The translations under genes were made by a program, and so were the position numbers. This document shows, piece after piece, positions 8,609-17,115 of a stretch of DNA of 64,000 nucleotides. The notes under the pieces are model-generated. The model ran no database searches, was not told where the DNA came from, and was given only the letters and a program-made list of their open reading frames with translations. Source of the DNA: Synechococcus sp. HK05. GTDB lineage: Bacteria > Cyanobacteriota > Cyanobacteriia > PCC-6307 > Cyanobiaceae. The number at the start of each line of letters is the position of its first letter. The first letter of the stretch is position 1. The stretch lies in the NCBI RefSeq assembly GCF_019104765.1, contig NZ_JAHRXJ010000010.1, positions 117,034-181,033 on the forward strand. The letters are read 5' to 3'.

Positions 8609-8974
8609 TCACTCTTCGTCTTCGTCGGTGCCGCCAACGGGGATCAAACGAATCTGCTTGCGGCCGAGCTTGATTTCAAACTCATCGCCGGGCTGCAGGT
8701 CGAGCATGGCGGTGTAAGCCTTACCAATCAACAGGTTGCCGTTGCCCTGCACGGTGGCCACATAGCTGAGCTTGCGACCGCCTTTGCCCACCTTGCTGGC
8801 ACCGCCCAGCTCCACACCCTTGGCTTCAAGCAGGGCTTCATAGAAAGCGGTGAAGTTCAGGCGCTCACCACCGTCTTTCTTGGTGGACACATACCCACAG
8901 GAGCGAACGATCTCCGATTTACCCACATCACCGAGCTCCTTCACCTTAGCCAGCAGATCAGATCCAGTGAGCAT
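8609..8974 (-). CDS. AbrB-family transcriptional regulator (cyAbrB)
   Basis: A 121-residue cyanobacterial AbrB-like DNA-binding protein. It starts MLTGSDLLAKVKELGDVGKS, contains the family segment IVRSCGYVSTKKDGGERLNF, and ends with an AbrB-type swapped-hairpin domain (LLIGKAYTAMLDLQPGDEFE) followed by an acidic tail TDEDEE. cyAbrB proteins act as global regulators of carbon/nitrogen balance and other genes. The ATG at 8974 matches the usual family start; the frame is open for 44 more codons upstream but those residues look non-homologous. It is convergent with the SbcC-like gene. Confidence 0.9.
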   Translation of the reverse strand: MLTGSDLLAKVKELGDVGKSEIVRSCGYVSTKKDGGERLNFTAFYEALLEAKGVELGGASKVGKGGRKLSYVATVQGNGNLLIGKAYTAMLDLQPGDEFEIKLGRKQIRLIPVGGTDEDEE

Positions 8975-9104
8975 TGCTTGGCAACAGAATGAACAACACA
9001 ATCGCAACTTACAACATTGCGATCCCCACAGCCATCGGTTCAACCACCTACATCCCGCTGCACAACGAACCACAATGGAGTCCACATCCTGCCGAGGATC
9101 AGAC

Positions 9105-9578
9105 ATGTTCCGCCCGGTTCGTTGCCTGCAGGGCCAGGATCACGATGCTGTGGTGGAGATCTATCGCCAGGCGGTGCTGGGTTCCACCGCGGCGCTCTAC
9201 AGCGCAGCACAGCAACAAGCCTGGGCAGAGCAGTGCCACACCCTGCGATTACAGCTGCACCAGGGCGAAGGATTTGTGGTGTGCGATCCACACGATCAAC
9301 CCCAGGCGTTCAGCCTGCGCCATCCCAGCGATCGTGTTGCGCTCCTCTATTGCCATCCTGCCGCCCAGCGCCAGGGCTGCGGCCAGCGCTTGCTCGAAGC
9401 GATCGAACAACGCTCCCGGGCCCAAGCGATCGCCATGTTGCGCACCGAAGCCAGCCTGATCTCGAAACCATTGTTCGAGCGGTTGGGTTGGCAGGTGAGC
9501 TGGCGGGAGGAACTCCGCATCGGCGGGGTGAACTTCAAGCGTTTTCGCATGCACAAGCTCCTGGGCCAGGGATACTGA
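9105..9578 (+). CDS. GNAT-family N-acetyltransferase
   Basis: A 157-residue acyl-CoA-dependent N-acetyltransferase of unknown substrate. The GNAT core is visible: an N-terminal part DHDAVVEIYRQAV, strand VALLYCHPAAQRQGCGQRLL which contains the acetyl-CoA pyrophosphate loop (QRQGCGQ, a variant of R/QxxGxG/A), and a C-terminal SKPLFERLGW pattern. The start at 9105 is supported by a GAGG Shine-Dalgarno (9094-9097) seven bases upstream; an in-frame ATG at 9075 would add ten residues. It lies four bases ahead of the Nif11-cupin gene on the same strand. Confidence 0.85.
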   Translation: MFRPVRCLQGQDHDAVVEIYRQAVLGSTAALYSAAQQQAWAEQCHTLRLQLHQGEGFVVCDPHDQPQAFSLRHPSDRVALLYCHPAAQRQGCGQRLLEAIEQRSRAQAIAMLRTEASLISKPLFERLGWQVSWREELRIGGVNFKRFRMHKLLGQGY

Positions 9579-9582
9579 GCCG

Positions 9583-10128
9583 ATGGCCGAAGCCCAGCTC
9601 CAGCAATTCCTCGAGAAAGTGCGCCAGCTCAATGCCTTTGTGGCCTTGAGCGAAGCCCAACCGGCTGTGCGGGATGCGCTGCGCGCTTGCGATCAACACC
9701 ATGAAGTGGTGGCCCTGGCAGCCGAGCATGGCTTCGAGATTGGGCGCCGCTGGGGTGATCGCAGCACGGCGGCGCATGAAGCGGCATCGCGCCCCAATGA
9801 TCAAGCCAACCTGTTCTCGAGCTCCTGCCCTGCACCAGGGGAAGAACGGGTGGATTGCCTGCAGCAAGGCCCTGGTTGGCGACTCGAGCGCATCCATTCC
9901 TGCCTGGCCAGCAGCCCCTCAGACGTCTGGTACGACCAACACGAGAGCGAGTGGGTAATGGTGCTGCGCGGGAGCGCCCAACTGCAATTCGAGGATGAAG
10001 CGCAACCGCGTGATTTGTGCGTGGGCGACAGCCTGCTGATCAGTCCTCACCGCCGTCACCGGGTTGTGTCGACAGATCCAGCTCCAGGGACTCTCTGGCT
10101 TGCTCTCTTCTGGTGGGCAGACGCCTGA
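9583..10128 (+). CDS. Nif11 domain / cupin domain fusion protein
   Basis: A 181-residue two-domain protein. Residues about 3-55 resemble the Nif11 leader domain (QLQQFLEKVRQLNAF, then a short helix and AAEHGFEIG), the domain that serves as leader in Nif11-type ribosomal peptides of picocyanobacteria. Residues about 95-178 are a cupin barrel: WYDQHESEWVMVLRGSAQLQ gives the first metal-binding motif (H, E, E) and LLISPHRRHRV the second. No precursor core follows the Nif11 part, so this is not itself a peptide precursor. Its 3' end overlaps the convergent PsiE-like gene by 89 bases. Function unknown. Confidence 0.8.
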   Translation: MAEAQLQQFLEKVRQLNAFVALSEAQPAVRDALRACDQHHEVVALAAEHGFEIGRRWGDRSTAAHEAASRPNDQANLFSSSCPAPGEERVDCLQQGPGWRLERIHSCLASSPSDVWYDQHESEWVMVLRGSAQLQFEDEAQPRDLCVGDSLLISPHRRHRVVSTDPAPGTLWLALFWWADA

Positions 10129-10549
10129 CATGGGATTGGCGAACCAGCCAATAGGCGCCTGCTAGCGACAACACCGCAAAGCCGAGACCGATCAGATCGG
10201 CAGGGTTCTTTTGCACACCGGGCGGCATCACGATCACCTTGCGAGCCACCGCCGTGAGCGCCGTCACCAACACCAGCTCGATCTGCACCACATGCTCCCG
10301 CATGTAGGCGGTGAGGTTCTGCAGCACTTCCAGCGCGATCAGGATCACCAACACCTGATCCAGCAGGCGAATCAAGCCCTCGCCCGTCCAATTGACATTG
10401 AGATCGAGGAGATCGCTGCCGAGGAAGAGGATGAGCTGCAGGCTGGCGACCACCAGCACAGCGGTGAGCACCACCGAGAGCACCTTGGCCAAGGCGCGCT
10501 CAAAGGCTGTGATCGCCCGCAGAAACGATCGGTCGTCAAACAAACGCAT
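10040..10549 (-). CDS. PsiE-like phosphate-starvation-inducible membrane protein
   Basis: A 169-residue membrane protein with four predicted helices, for example LSVVLTAVLVVASLQLILFL, a middle helix LLDQVLVILIALEVLQNL, and a last helix GLGFAVLSLAGAYWLV. The central sequence ALEVLQNLTAYMREHVVQIE followed by ALTAVARKVIV is the PsiE/DUF family signature. E. coli PsiE is induced by phosphate starvation but has no known biochemical role. The last 89 bases overlap the end of the Nif11-cupin gene on the other strand. Confidence 0.85.
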   Translation of the reverse strand: MRLFDDRSFLRAITAFERALAKVLSVVLTAVLVVASLQLILFLGSDLLDLNVNWTGEGLIRLLDQVLVILIALEVLQNLTAYMREHVVQIELVLVTALTAVARKVIVMPPGVQKNPADLIGLGFAVLSLAGAYWLVRQSHVRRLPTRREQARESLELDLSTQPGDGGED

Positions 10550-10560
10550 CAGGCCGCGGC

Positions 10561-10827
10561 TCAGTAGCTGAAGGGCCGGTATTGAGGCTTGGCGGGCGTA
10601 TCACCAGGAGGGTTTACCACTTTGGTGTCGCAGGTGATGCTGCCGTCGGGCCCAGTCACGCAGTTCTGGGGTTCCACCTTCGTTTCGGGCCCCACATTGC
10701 TGCCGGGACCCCACAGAAAACTCTCCACCTGGGCCAGCGCCGGCAACTCCAGCCCCCCGATCACCAGACCCGCAAACAGCTTGAGGCCGAGGGTGGCCGG
10801 AGAGGCGAACAGACGAGGCAACGACAT
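10561..10827 (-). CDS. Small exported or membrane protein of unknown function
   Basis: An 88-residue product (MSLPRLFASPATLGLKLFAG) with an N-terminal hydrophobic segment ending in PALAQV that could be a signal peptide, then a short hydrophilic part containing two Cys (QNCVTGPDGSITCDTK) and a Pro-rich end. The start at 10827 is chosen because it places the hydrophobic stretch at the N-terminus; an ATG at 10851 is possible. It lies 11 bases after the start side of the PsiE-like gene, in the same direction as the sigma-factor run. No family recognised. Confidence 0.65.
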   Translation of the reverse strand: MSLPRLFASPATLGLKLFAGLVIGGLELPALAQVESFLWGPGSNVGPETKVEPQNCVTGPDGSITCDTKVVNPPGDTPAKPQYRPFSY

Positions 10828-10874
10828 GACGGCGACGGAGCGTGCCCCCACTCTGACGTGTCTCCGCGGGAGCG

Positions 10875-11204
10875 TCAGGCCTCGCCGGCATCGAGCCGGA
10901 TTTCCTGAAGCAACAGATCAAGCTGCCCGAGGGAGTCATCGAGGGACAGCGGTGGCTGATCCTCTCCCTCCAATCCCTGGTCTTCGCCCTGCCAGAGCGC
11001 TTCGATCTCACACAGGCGTTGCGCCAGACCGGTGAGCCCATCGCGGCTGTGCACCCGCGCCAGTTCATCGAGGAGCACAGGCATTCGGATCGAACTGGCC
11101 CGCAGCGCCCGGCGCAGATCAGATTGAGTCCGGCCGCTGTGACGCAGCCAATCCTTCAGGAACGTCTGGAGGTCATCCAGCTGCTCGGCGGTGAGCACGG
11201 CCAT
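10875..11204 (-). CDS. Unknown protein, possibly helix-turn-helix, in sigma-factor run
   Basis: A 109-residue, probably all-helical cytosolic protein. The segment FLKDWLRHSGRTQSDLRRAL followed by RASSIRMPVLLDELARVH looks like a compact helix-turn-helix, though I cannot place it in a named family. The C-terminal third is acidic and Leu-rich. Its ATG overlaps the stop of the DUF1232 gene upstream (TGATG), and that gene starts three bases after the sigma factor stop, so the three are probably co-transcribed and the product may take part in the same regulation. Function unassigned. Confidence 0.65.
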   Translation of the reverse strand: MAVLTAEQLDDLQTFLKDWLRHSGRTQSDLRRALRASSIRMPVLLDELARVHSRDGLTGLAQRLCEIEALWQGEDQGLEGEDQPPLSLDDSLGQLDLLLQEIRLDAGEA

Positions 11205-11593
11205 CAGCGTCCGAGGGGAAACCAGCGATCCAGTTTGCGCTGCGCCCGCAACCGAATCGTGTCGTTGATGTGGGTGCTGCACAAGCCCAGCAGGGCGGTG
11301 AGGGCCACCAGGTCATCGCTGAAGCCGGCGGCCGGAATGAAATCAGGAATCAAATCCAGCGGCAGCAGCAGGTAGGTGAGGGCCGCGAGCATCGTGAGCC
11401 TCACCTGCGGTGGGGTGTTGGCATCGAGCAGCAACTCGAGGCACTCGAGCGCGGGGCGGGCAAGGGTTCGGCCCGCACGGCGCAGCAAGCGCCGCAACGC
11501 CCCCTCATCCACTTCGGTGCTGCCGAGCACCTCGGCGTCAACAACGTGGGTGGACTTGGCCGTCACGGGCAAAACCTCAGGGGACCAACCCAT
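11204..11593 (-). CDS. DUF1232 (YkvA-like) membrane protein
   Basis: A 129-residue protein with the DUF1232 signature YLLLPLDLIPDFIPAAGFSDD, a short amphipathic/hydrophobic element common to YkvA-like proteins, followed by LVALTALLGLCSTHI. The N-terminal 60 residues are charged and predicted soluble. Molecular role unknown in the family. It starts three bases after the sigma-70 gene stop and its own stop overlaps the next start, so it belongs to a sigma factor operon. Confidence 0.82.
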   Translation of the reverse strand: MGWSPEVLPVTAKSTHVVDAEVLGSTEVDEGALRRLLRRAGRTLARPALECLELLLDANTPPQVRLTMLAALTYLLLPLDLIPDFIPAAGFSDDLVALTALLGLCSTHINDTIRLRAQRKLDRWFPLGR

Positions 11594-11596
11594 CCA

Positions 11597-12526
11597 TCAT
11601 GGGGCGCCAACCTCGACCAAGCCGGCCTGGATACCCGCCTTACGCAATTTGCGCAGGGCCCGTTGCACCACCTGGCGGCAATACTCACGGCTGCAACCCA
11701 GCAGGCGCGCCACCTCCGCCAGGGTGCGCCATTCATGGCTCCCATCGAGGCCAAAGCGCAACATCACCACCGTGCGCTCCTTGGGCGTGAGGTTGGATTG
11801 ATCCAACAACTTCCACACCGCCGCATTGCGCTCCGCCAGCTCGCAGCGCTCCATCGGCGGCAGATCCTCGCTCGGGAGCACATCCACCAGCTCCGTGGGA
11901 TCGGATTTCGACTTCACCACCCCCTGCAAACTCACCGTGACGCTGCGCAGCTCACACCCCAGCAGATCTTCCACCTCCTGAAGGGGAAGATCCATCGCCG
12001 CTGAGAGCTGTTTCGGCGATGGCTGGCTGCCATGGCGCTGCAGCAGACGGGCCTTGGCGGCGCGCAGGCGCGTGAGCTTCTCATTCACATTTACGGGAAT
12101 GCGAATGGTGCGGCTCTGGGTGGAGAGGGCACGGTTAAGCCCCTGGCGAATCCACCAATAGGCATAGGTGCTGAAGCGATGGCCGCGGGTGGGGTCGTAT
12201 TTCTCCACGGCCCGGGTGAGGCCCAGGGTGCCCTCCTGGATCAGGTCGAGCAGATCCAGGCCCTTGCCCTGATAGCGCTTGGCCAGATTCACCACCAGGC
12301 GCAGGTTGGCGGTGATCATCTGATCCTTGGCGCGCTCACCCACTCGCATCGTGCGCTTTTCGATGTCGTTGTAGGAGCAGGCTTCTCCCACACCGCCAGC
12401 GCTGTGGCAACGCTCGTGCAGCGCCACCATGGCCTGCACCTTTCGGCCCAGCATCAACTCCTGTTCAGGAGTGAGTAACTGATGGCGGCCGATTTCGCCG
12501 AGGAAGGCACTCAGAGAGCTGGCCAT
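11597..12526 (-). CDS. RNA polymerase sigma-70 family factor (group 2-type)
   Basis: A 309-residue primary-like sigma factor. Region 1.2 begins DSL-like SLSAFLGEIGRHQLLTPEQE; region 2 shows NLRLVVNLAKRYQGKGLDLL and DLIQEGTLGLTRAVEKYDP, then FSTYAYWWIRQGLNRAL (2.3-2.4); region 3 has SRTIRIPVNVNEKL; region 4 has LTPKERTVVMLRFGL and the helix-turn-helix LAEVARLLGCSREYCRQVVQ. The short N-terminus without region 1.1 and the length fit the non-essential group 2 sigma factors of cyanobacteria rather than the housekeeping SigA. The ATG is preceded by about 264 bases shared with the divergent DUF2214 gene, which must hold both promoters. Downstream partners are DUF1232 and a small unknown. Confidence 0.92.
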   Translation of the reverse strand: MASSLSAFLGEIGRHQLLTPEQELMLGRKVQAMVALHERCHSAGGVGEACSYNDIEKRTMRVGERAKDQMITANLRLVVNLAKRYQGKGLDLLDLIQEGTLGLTRAVEKYDPTRGHRFSTYAYWWIRQGLNRALSTQSRTIRIPVNVNEKLTRLRAAKARLLQRHGSQPSPKQLSAAMDLPLQEVEDLLGCELRSVTVSLQGVVKSKSDPTELVDVLPSEDLPPMERCELAERNAAVWKLLDQSNLTPKERTVVMLRFGLDGSHEWRTLAEVARLLGCSREYCRQVVQRALRKLRKAGIQAGLVEVGAP

Positions 12527-12790
12527 GCAGGGTTCTATCCACTGAATTGAACCTAGAAGCTTTTTCGCTCAACGAGGAAAGCAACCAAAAGGCTTCCAGG
12601 TTTCAACTTTGCTTCCCAAGTTGCACACCACTAACGAAACAGATCCACATCAAAAGCGGAAGTTTTCCGGTGCAAACTGCCCCAGGCGCAACACACGCCA
12701 TCACCATGGGCGCCAACGGGAACACCTCGGGATCACCCCCTAGCGGCGAAGAAGCCCGCTACGGTCTTGCCTTCGTGTCAGCCCCACCCC

Positions 12791-13303
12791 ATGACCGCCG
12801 TTGCGGCCCTGCTCGCCGAGCTCCCCAGCGATGTGCTGCCCAGAGCTGGTGTGGCCTACGTCCACTACCTGAGCTTCATGCTCTGCTTCGGCGCCCTGGT
12901 GCTTGAGCGGCGACTGATTCGCCCCAACCCCAGCAAGCAAGACACCACCTTGATGGTGATCACCGATGTGGTGTACGGCATGGCGGCTCTGGCCCTGCTG
13001 GTGAGCGGCATCTTGCGGGTGATGTATTTCGGCCAGGGCGGCAGCTTCTACACCGAAAATCCTCTCTTCTGGTGGAAGGTTGGCCTCTATCTGAGCGTGG
13101 GAGGCCTGTCGCTCTACCCCACCATCACCTACATCCTCTGGGCGATTCCGCTGCGCAAAGGCGAGTTGCCCCAGGTGAGTGAAGCCCTCGCCAACCGCCT
13201 GGCCTGGATTCTCAATATTGAACTCGTGGGCTTTGCCCTGATTCCCCTGCTGGCCACCTTGATGGCCCGCGGTGTGGGGCTGCCCGGCAGCATCGGCGGC
13301 TGA
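12791..13303 (+). CDS. DUF2214 integral membrane protein
   Basis: A 170-residue membrane protein with four hydrophobic helices, for example around YVHYLSFMLCFGALVLERRL, VVYGMAALALLVSGILRVMY and ELVGFALIPLLATLMARG. The sequence RVMYFGQGGSFYTENPLFWW followed by KVGLYL is the DUF2214 signature, a family of unknown function widespread in bacteria and cyanobacteria. The ATG at 12791 begins MTAVAALLAEL; the frame is open upstream but lacks similarity. The protease gene follows after six bases. Confidence 0.85.
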   Translation: MTAVAALLAELPSDVLPRAGVAYVHYLSFMLCFGALVLERRLIRPNPSKQDTTLMVITDVVYGMAALALLVSGILRVMYFGQGGSFYTENPLFWWKVGLYLSVGGLSLYPTITYILWAIPLRKGELPQVSEALANRLAWILNIELVGFALIPLLATLMARGVGLPGSIGG

Positions 13304-13309
13304 GCCCTG

Positions 13310-13963
13310 GTGGAGCTGCCAGCACCACCATCCACAGCCTGCGCGGTCGCGGCAGAGATCCGGCCCTGGAGTGCGGCGAACGGTTCTGCTCCAGAGCCTC
13401 CCCCAGCGGCTGAGCCGTCGCTGCCCGACTACCGCCATCGGCTCAAACCCACCCCGGCCGGCTGGCCGATCCGCCAGCACTGGTGCGTTTGGGTGGAGCC
13501 GGTGCGCGACGGCGGGCCCACCGGCATCTGGGAGCAGCGCTGGCACGCGGCGGTGAGCGAGGCCGTGATCACCTGGCAACAGCACCTGCCGATCACGCTG
13601 GTGCAGCAGCCGGAGCGTGCTCAGGTGCTGGTGGAGCGGCGGCGGCCTCCCCGGCTCAACAACCGCGCCAGCCACGGCCGCGCCGTGCTCGAGCTCCTGG
13701 AGGTGCGGCGCGCCGGCCTCTGGGAACTCGAGCCCAAAGTCACTGTCTTGATCAGTCCAGGCCAAGCCCAAACGGCGATTCAGGCCACGGCCCTACATGA
13801 GCTGGGCCATGCCTTTGGCCTCTGGGGCCACAGCGATCAAGCCGGCGATGCCATGGCTGTTCACCCCACCGCAACGCCCATCCTGGAGCTGAGCCCCCGC
13901 GACCAGCGCACCCTGCGTTGGCTGCAACAGCAGCCCGGCCTGCAGCCACCCACTGCTCCATGA
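13310..13963 (+). CDS. Matrixin-like zinc metalloprotease (putative)
   Basis: A 217-residue protein whose C-terminal half has the metzincin zinc motif [12 protein letters not shown] (HExxHxxGxxH) followed by SDQAGDAM, where the Met can serve as the Met-turn. The part before it ([20 protein letters not shown]) fits the matrixin strand-helix layout, and [18 protein letters not shown] resembles the first helix. The start is GTG 13310. The N-terminus is Pro/Ala-rich without a convincing signal peptide, so cellular location is unclear. Its stop overlaps the RND pump start by four bases. Substrate unknown. Confidence 0.8.
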   Translation: MELPAPPSTACAVAAEIRPWSAANGSAPEPPPAAEPSLPDYRHRLKPTPAGWPIRQHWCVWVEPVRDGGPTGIWEQRWHAAVSEAVITWQQHLPITLVQQPERAQVLVERRRPPRLNNRASHGRAVLELLEVRRAGLWELEPKVTVLISPGQAQTAIQATALHELGHAFGLWGHSDQAGDAMAVHPTATPILELSPRDQRTLRWLQQQPGLQPPTAP

Positions 13964-16900
13964 GCCAGCCCAAGCGCACGATCTCGGATCTGTTCCTGCG
14001 CCGGCCGGTGCTGAGCCTGGTGCTCAGCGCCCTGCTGCTGTTGATGGGAGCCCTCAGCTTGTTGCAGCTGCAGGTGGAGAACCTGCCGCCGATCGCCCCA
14101 GGGCGCGTGAGTGTGAGCAGCAGCTACCCCGGCGGCAGCCCTGAGGTGGTGGAGCAGGGGGTCACCGCCCTGCTGGAACGCCAGCTCAACGGGCTCGAGC
14201 GGCTCGACACGATCCGCTCCACCAGCACCTCTGGCAGCAGCAGCATCAGCCTCAGCTTCCGCGGCGGCGCCCCAGAGCTCAATCAGGTGAACGCCCAGAA
14301 CGAAGTGAGCCAGGTGCTGCGCCAACTGCCGGCCCAGGTGGCGCGGCTAGGGGTGCAGGTGCGCCGCAGCTCCGACGACCTGCTGATGGTGCTCAGCTTC
14401 AGCGCCGAACGAGGCCGCTACAGCGATCTCTTCCTCAGTGGCTGGGTGAACCAGGTGGTGAAAGAGCGGCTGCAGCGGGTGGAAGGCGTGGGCAACGTGA
14501 CCCTCTTCGGTGGCAGTCCCCTGGCCTTCCGCCTTTGGCTCAACCCGGCGGCGCTGTTGGAGCGCCAGCTCACCATCAACGATGTGCGCCAGGCACTGGA
14601 AGCCCAGAACGTGTTGGCCGCCCTGGGCCAGGTGGGTGATGAACCGGTGCCCCCGGGGCAGGCCACCTCCCTGCCCTTGCAGATGGAAGGCCGACTTCGC
14701 AGCCCCGAAACCCTCGAGCAGCTGGTGGTGGGGCGTGGGCCCGATGGGGGTGTGGTGCTGCTGCGCGATATCGGGCGGGTGAGCCTGGGCAGCGAGAGCT
14801 ACGGCAACGTGGCCACCAACCTCAAGGGTGATCCCACCGTTGCGCTGGGGGTATTCCAGCGCGATGGCAGCAACGCCCTGCAAGTGAGTGAAGCGGTGGA
14901 GCGGGCCCTGGCCGAACTGGAGCCGCGCTTCCCTCCGGGGATGGATCTGCAGCTGATCGTGAATGAGGCCGATACGGTGCGCCAGAGCATTGGCGAAGCC
15001 GCCGGCAGCCTGCGGGATGCCGTGCTGCTGGTGTTCCTGGCCCTGCTGCTGGGGCTGGGCAACAGCCGCCTGGCCCTCATCAGCGCCCTGGCGGTGCCGG
15101 TATCCCTGCTGGGTTCGATCACCCTCATCAACCTGAGCGGCACCTCGATCAACACCCTCAGCCTGTTTGGCATGGTGCTGGCCTCGGGGCTGGTGGTCGA
15201 CGACGCCATCGTGGTGAGCGAAGACATCGGTCGCCGCCTCGAGCAAGGTGCTTCCCCACGCGCGGCCGCCCGCGCTGCCATGGCCGAACTGGGCGGGGCC
15301 GTGGTGGCCACATCCCTGGTGCTGCTGGTGGTGTTCCTGCCGGTGCTGGGCATGCAGGGCAGCGTGGGCCGGCTCTACGCCCCGATTGCGATCACGATCG
15401 GCGCCACGATCGTGGTGTCCACGTTCAACGCCATCAGCTTCACGCCGGTGGCCGCCAGCCGCATCCTCCATGCCGAGCAGCGCGAACCCGCCTGGCTGCT
15501 GCGCTGGATCGATCCCCCGCGCCGCTGGCTGGAAGGGCTCGAGCAGCCCTACGGGCGCTGGCTGGAACGGAGCTTGCAGCACCGCGGCCGCATGCTCACC
15601 GCCCTCGCCTTGGGCCTGGTGCTCACAGCCGCTGGCCTGAGCCTGCGGCCAAGCGCCTTTATTCCCCAGGAAGACAACGGCCAACTGCGCGGCGTGGTGG
15701 TGTTGCCGGAGGGATCTTCGCTGCAACGCACCCAGGGGGTGATGGAGCAAGTGCGCAGCACCCTGGCGGAGGAGCCAGCCCTGCGCAGCGCCAACTTCTA
15801 TGCCGGCCGTTCCTTTGGCGACAGCAGCCCCAACAAGGGCATCTTTTTTGTGCGCCTTTATCCCATCGGCCAACGCGGTGAGGGGGGACCCTCCACCGCC
15901 GATGTGGCGCAGCGGCTCAACCGCCAACTGATGCAGCGCGTGCAAGGGGCGGTGGTGATGCTGAGCGAAGCGCCCACGGTGCGGGGCTTCAGCAGCGAAG
16001 GCGGCCTGCAACTGGAATTGCTCGACACCAGCAACGGCCAGCTCAACATTCAGCAGTTCGCTCAGCAGGTGCAGCGCTTCATCCAGGCTGCCAACGCCAG
16101 CGGCCAGTTCACCCGGGTCTCGACCCGCTTCAATGCCGATTCACCGGTGTTGCGCCTCGAGCCTGATCGTCTCCAGCTGGCTTCGTTGGCGGTGGATCTC
16201 GATGAACTGGTCGACACCCTCCAGGCCAGCTTCGGCAGCGCCTATGTGAACGACAGCTTTGAAGGCGATCAGGTGCGCCGCGTGATCGTGCAGCTGGAGG
16301 GTCAGGGGCGCCGCGACGTGAACGATGTGCTTGCTCTGCAGGTGCGCAACCGCAGCGGCCAGCTGATCCCGATCGGCCAGCTCGTGCAGGTGGTGCCCTC
16401 CACCGGACCGAGCGTGATCAACCACAGCCGCCTGGTGCGTTCCATCACGGTGCAGGCCCTGCCGGCCCCGGGTGTGAGCACCGGCCAGGCCATGGCCACC
16501 CTCGAGCAGATCCAGCGCCAGCAGGGCAACAGCACGGTGGAGCTGGAGTGGGCTGGCCTGGCCCGCGAAGAGCGGCAGGCCGGCGGCGGCAGCATCCGGG
16601 CCTTTGCCCTGGCGGTGCTGGTGATGGGGTTGCTCCTCGGGGCCCTCTACGAAAACCTGCTCGATCCCTTGATCATCCTGATCACTGTTCCCCTAGCCCT
16701 GCTGGGGGCGCTGGTGGGGCTGATCCTGCGCGGCTTGCCACTGGATGTGTATGGCCAGATGGGGCTCTTGGTGCTGGTGGCCCTCGCCGCCAAAAACGGC
16801 ATCTTGATCGTGGAATTCGCCAATCAACGCCTCCGGGAAGGCCTGCCCCTGGATGCCGCCATCCGCGAGGCCTCCATCAGCCGTCTGCGCCCGATCCTGC

Positions 16901-17115
16901 TCACCGCCATCTCCTCGCTGGCGGGCTTTCTGCCCTTGCTGTTGGCGAGCGGTGCGAGCGCCAGCAGCCGCATCAGCATCGGCACGGTGGTGTTTTCCGG
17001 CCTGCTGGTGGCCACAGGCTTGAGCCTGTTTGTGGTGCCTGGTGTCTACCGCGTGATCAAGGGGTGGGAGCTGGCACGGCCACGGCGCCAGCTGCATGGA
17101 GGGCAGCATGGCTAA
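13960..17115 (+). CDS. RND-family efflux transporter inner-membrane pump (AcrB-like)
   Basis: A 1051-residue proton-driven pump of the HAE-1/AcrB type. Twelve transmembrane helices are expected; visible landmarks are the N-terminal [20 protein letters not shown], the TM4 aspartate pair in [19 protein letters not shown] (proton relay), the TM10 lysine in [18 protein letters not shown], and duplicated porter regions. The start at 13960 gives the normal N-terminus. It precedes, rather than follows, its periplasmic adaptor gene, and no TolC-like outer membrane gene is in the window. Substrate cannot be read from sequence; drugs, lipids or metals are possible, with HAE-1 (hydrophobic compounds) likeliest. 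Confidence 0.93.
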   Translation: MSQPKRTISDLFLRRPVLSLVLSALLLLMGALSLLQLQVENLPPIAPGRVSVSSSYPGGSPEVVEQGVTALLERQLNGLERLDTIRSTSTSGSSSISLSFRGGAPELNQVNAQNEVSQVLRQLPAQVARLGVQVRRSSDDLLMVLSFSAERGRYSDLFLSGWVNQVVKERLQRVEGVGNVTLFGGSPLAFRLWLNPAALLERQLTINDVRQALEAQNVLAALGQVGDEPVPPGQATSLPLQMEGRLRSPETLEQLVVGRGPDGGVVLLRDIGRVSLGSESYGNVATNLKGDPTVALGVFQRDGSNALQVSEAVERALAELEPRFPPGMDLQLIVNEADTVRQSIGEAAGSLRDAVLLVFLALLLGLGNSRLALISALAVPVSLLGSITLINLSGTSINTLSLFGMVLASGLVVDDAIVVSEDIGRRLEQGASPRAAARAAMAELGGAVVATSLVLLVVFLPVLGMQGSVGRLYAPIAITIGATIVVSTFNAISFTPVAASRILHAEQREPAWLLRWIDPPRRWLEGLEQPYGRWLERSLQHRGRMLTALALGLVLTAAGLSLRPSAFIPQEDNGQLRGVVVLPEGSSLQRTQGVMEQVRSTLAEEPALRSANFYAGRSFGDSSPNKGIFFVRLYPIGQRGEGGPSTADVAQRLNRQLMQRVQGAVVMLSEAPTVRGFSSEGGLQLELLDTSNGQLNIQQFAQQVQRFIQAANASGQFTRVSTRFNADSPVLRLEPDRLQLASLAVDLDELVDTLQASFGSAYVNDSFEGDQVRRVIVQLEGQGRRDVNDVLALQVRNRSGQLIPIGQLVQVVPSTGPSVINHSRLVRSITVQALPAPGVSTGQAMATLEQIQRQQGNSTVELEWAGLAREERQAGGGSIRAFALAVLVMGLLLGALYENLLDPLIILITVPLALLGALVGLILRGLPLDVYGQMGLLVLVALAAKNGILIVEFANQRLREGLPLDAAIREASISRLRPILLTAISSLAGFLPLLLASGASASSRISIGTVVFSGLLVATGLSLFVVPGVYRVIKGWELARPRRQLHGGQHG

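Noticed and set aside
12547..12906. Frame of 119 codons between the sigma factor and the DUF2214 gene
   Set aside because: It overlaps the start of the DUF2214 gene in another frame, shows no recognisable domain, and the region is better explained as a shared promoter leader.
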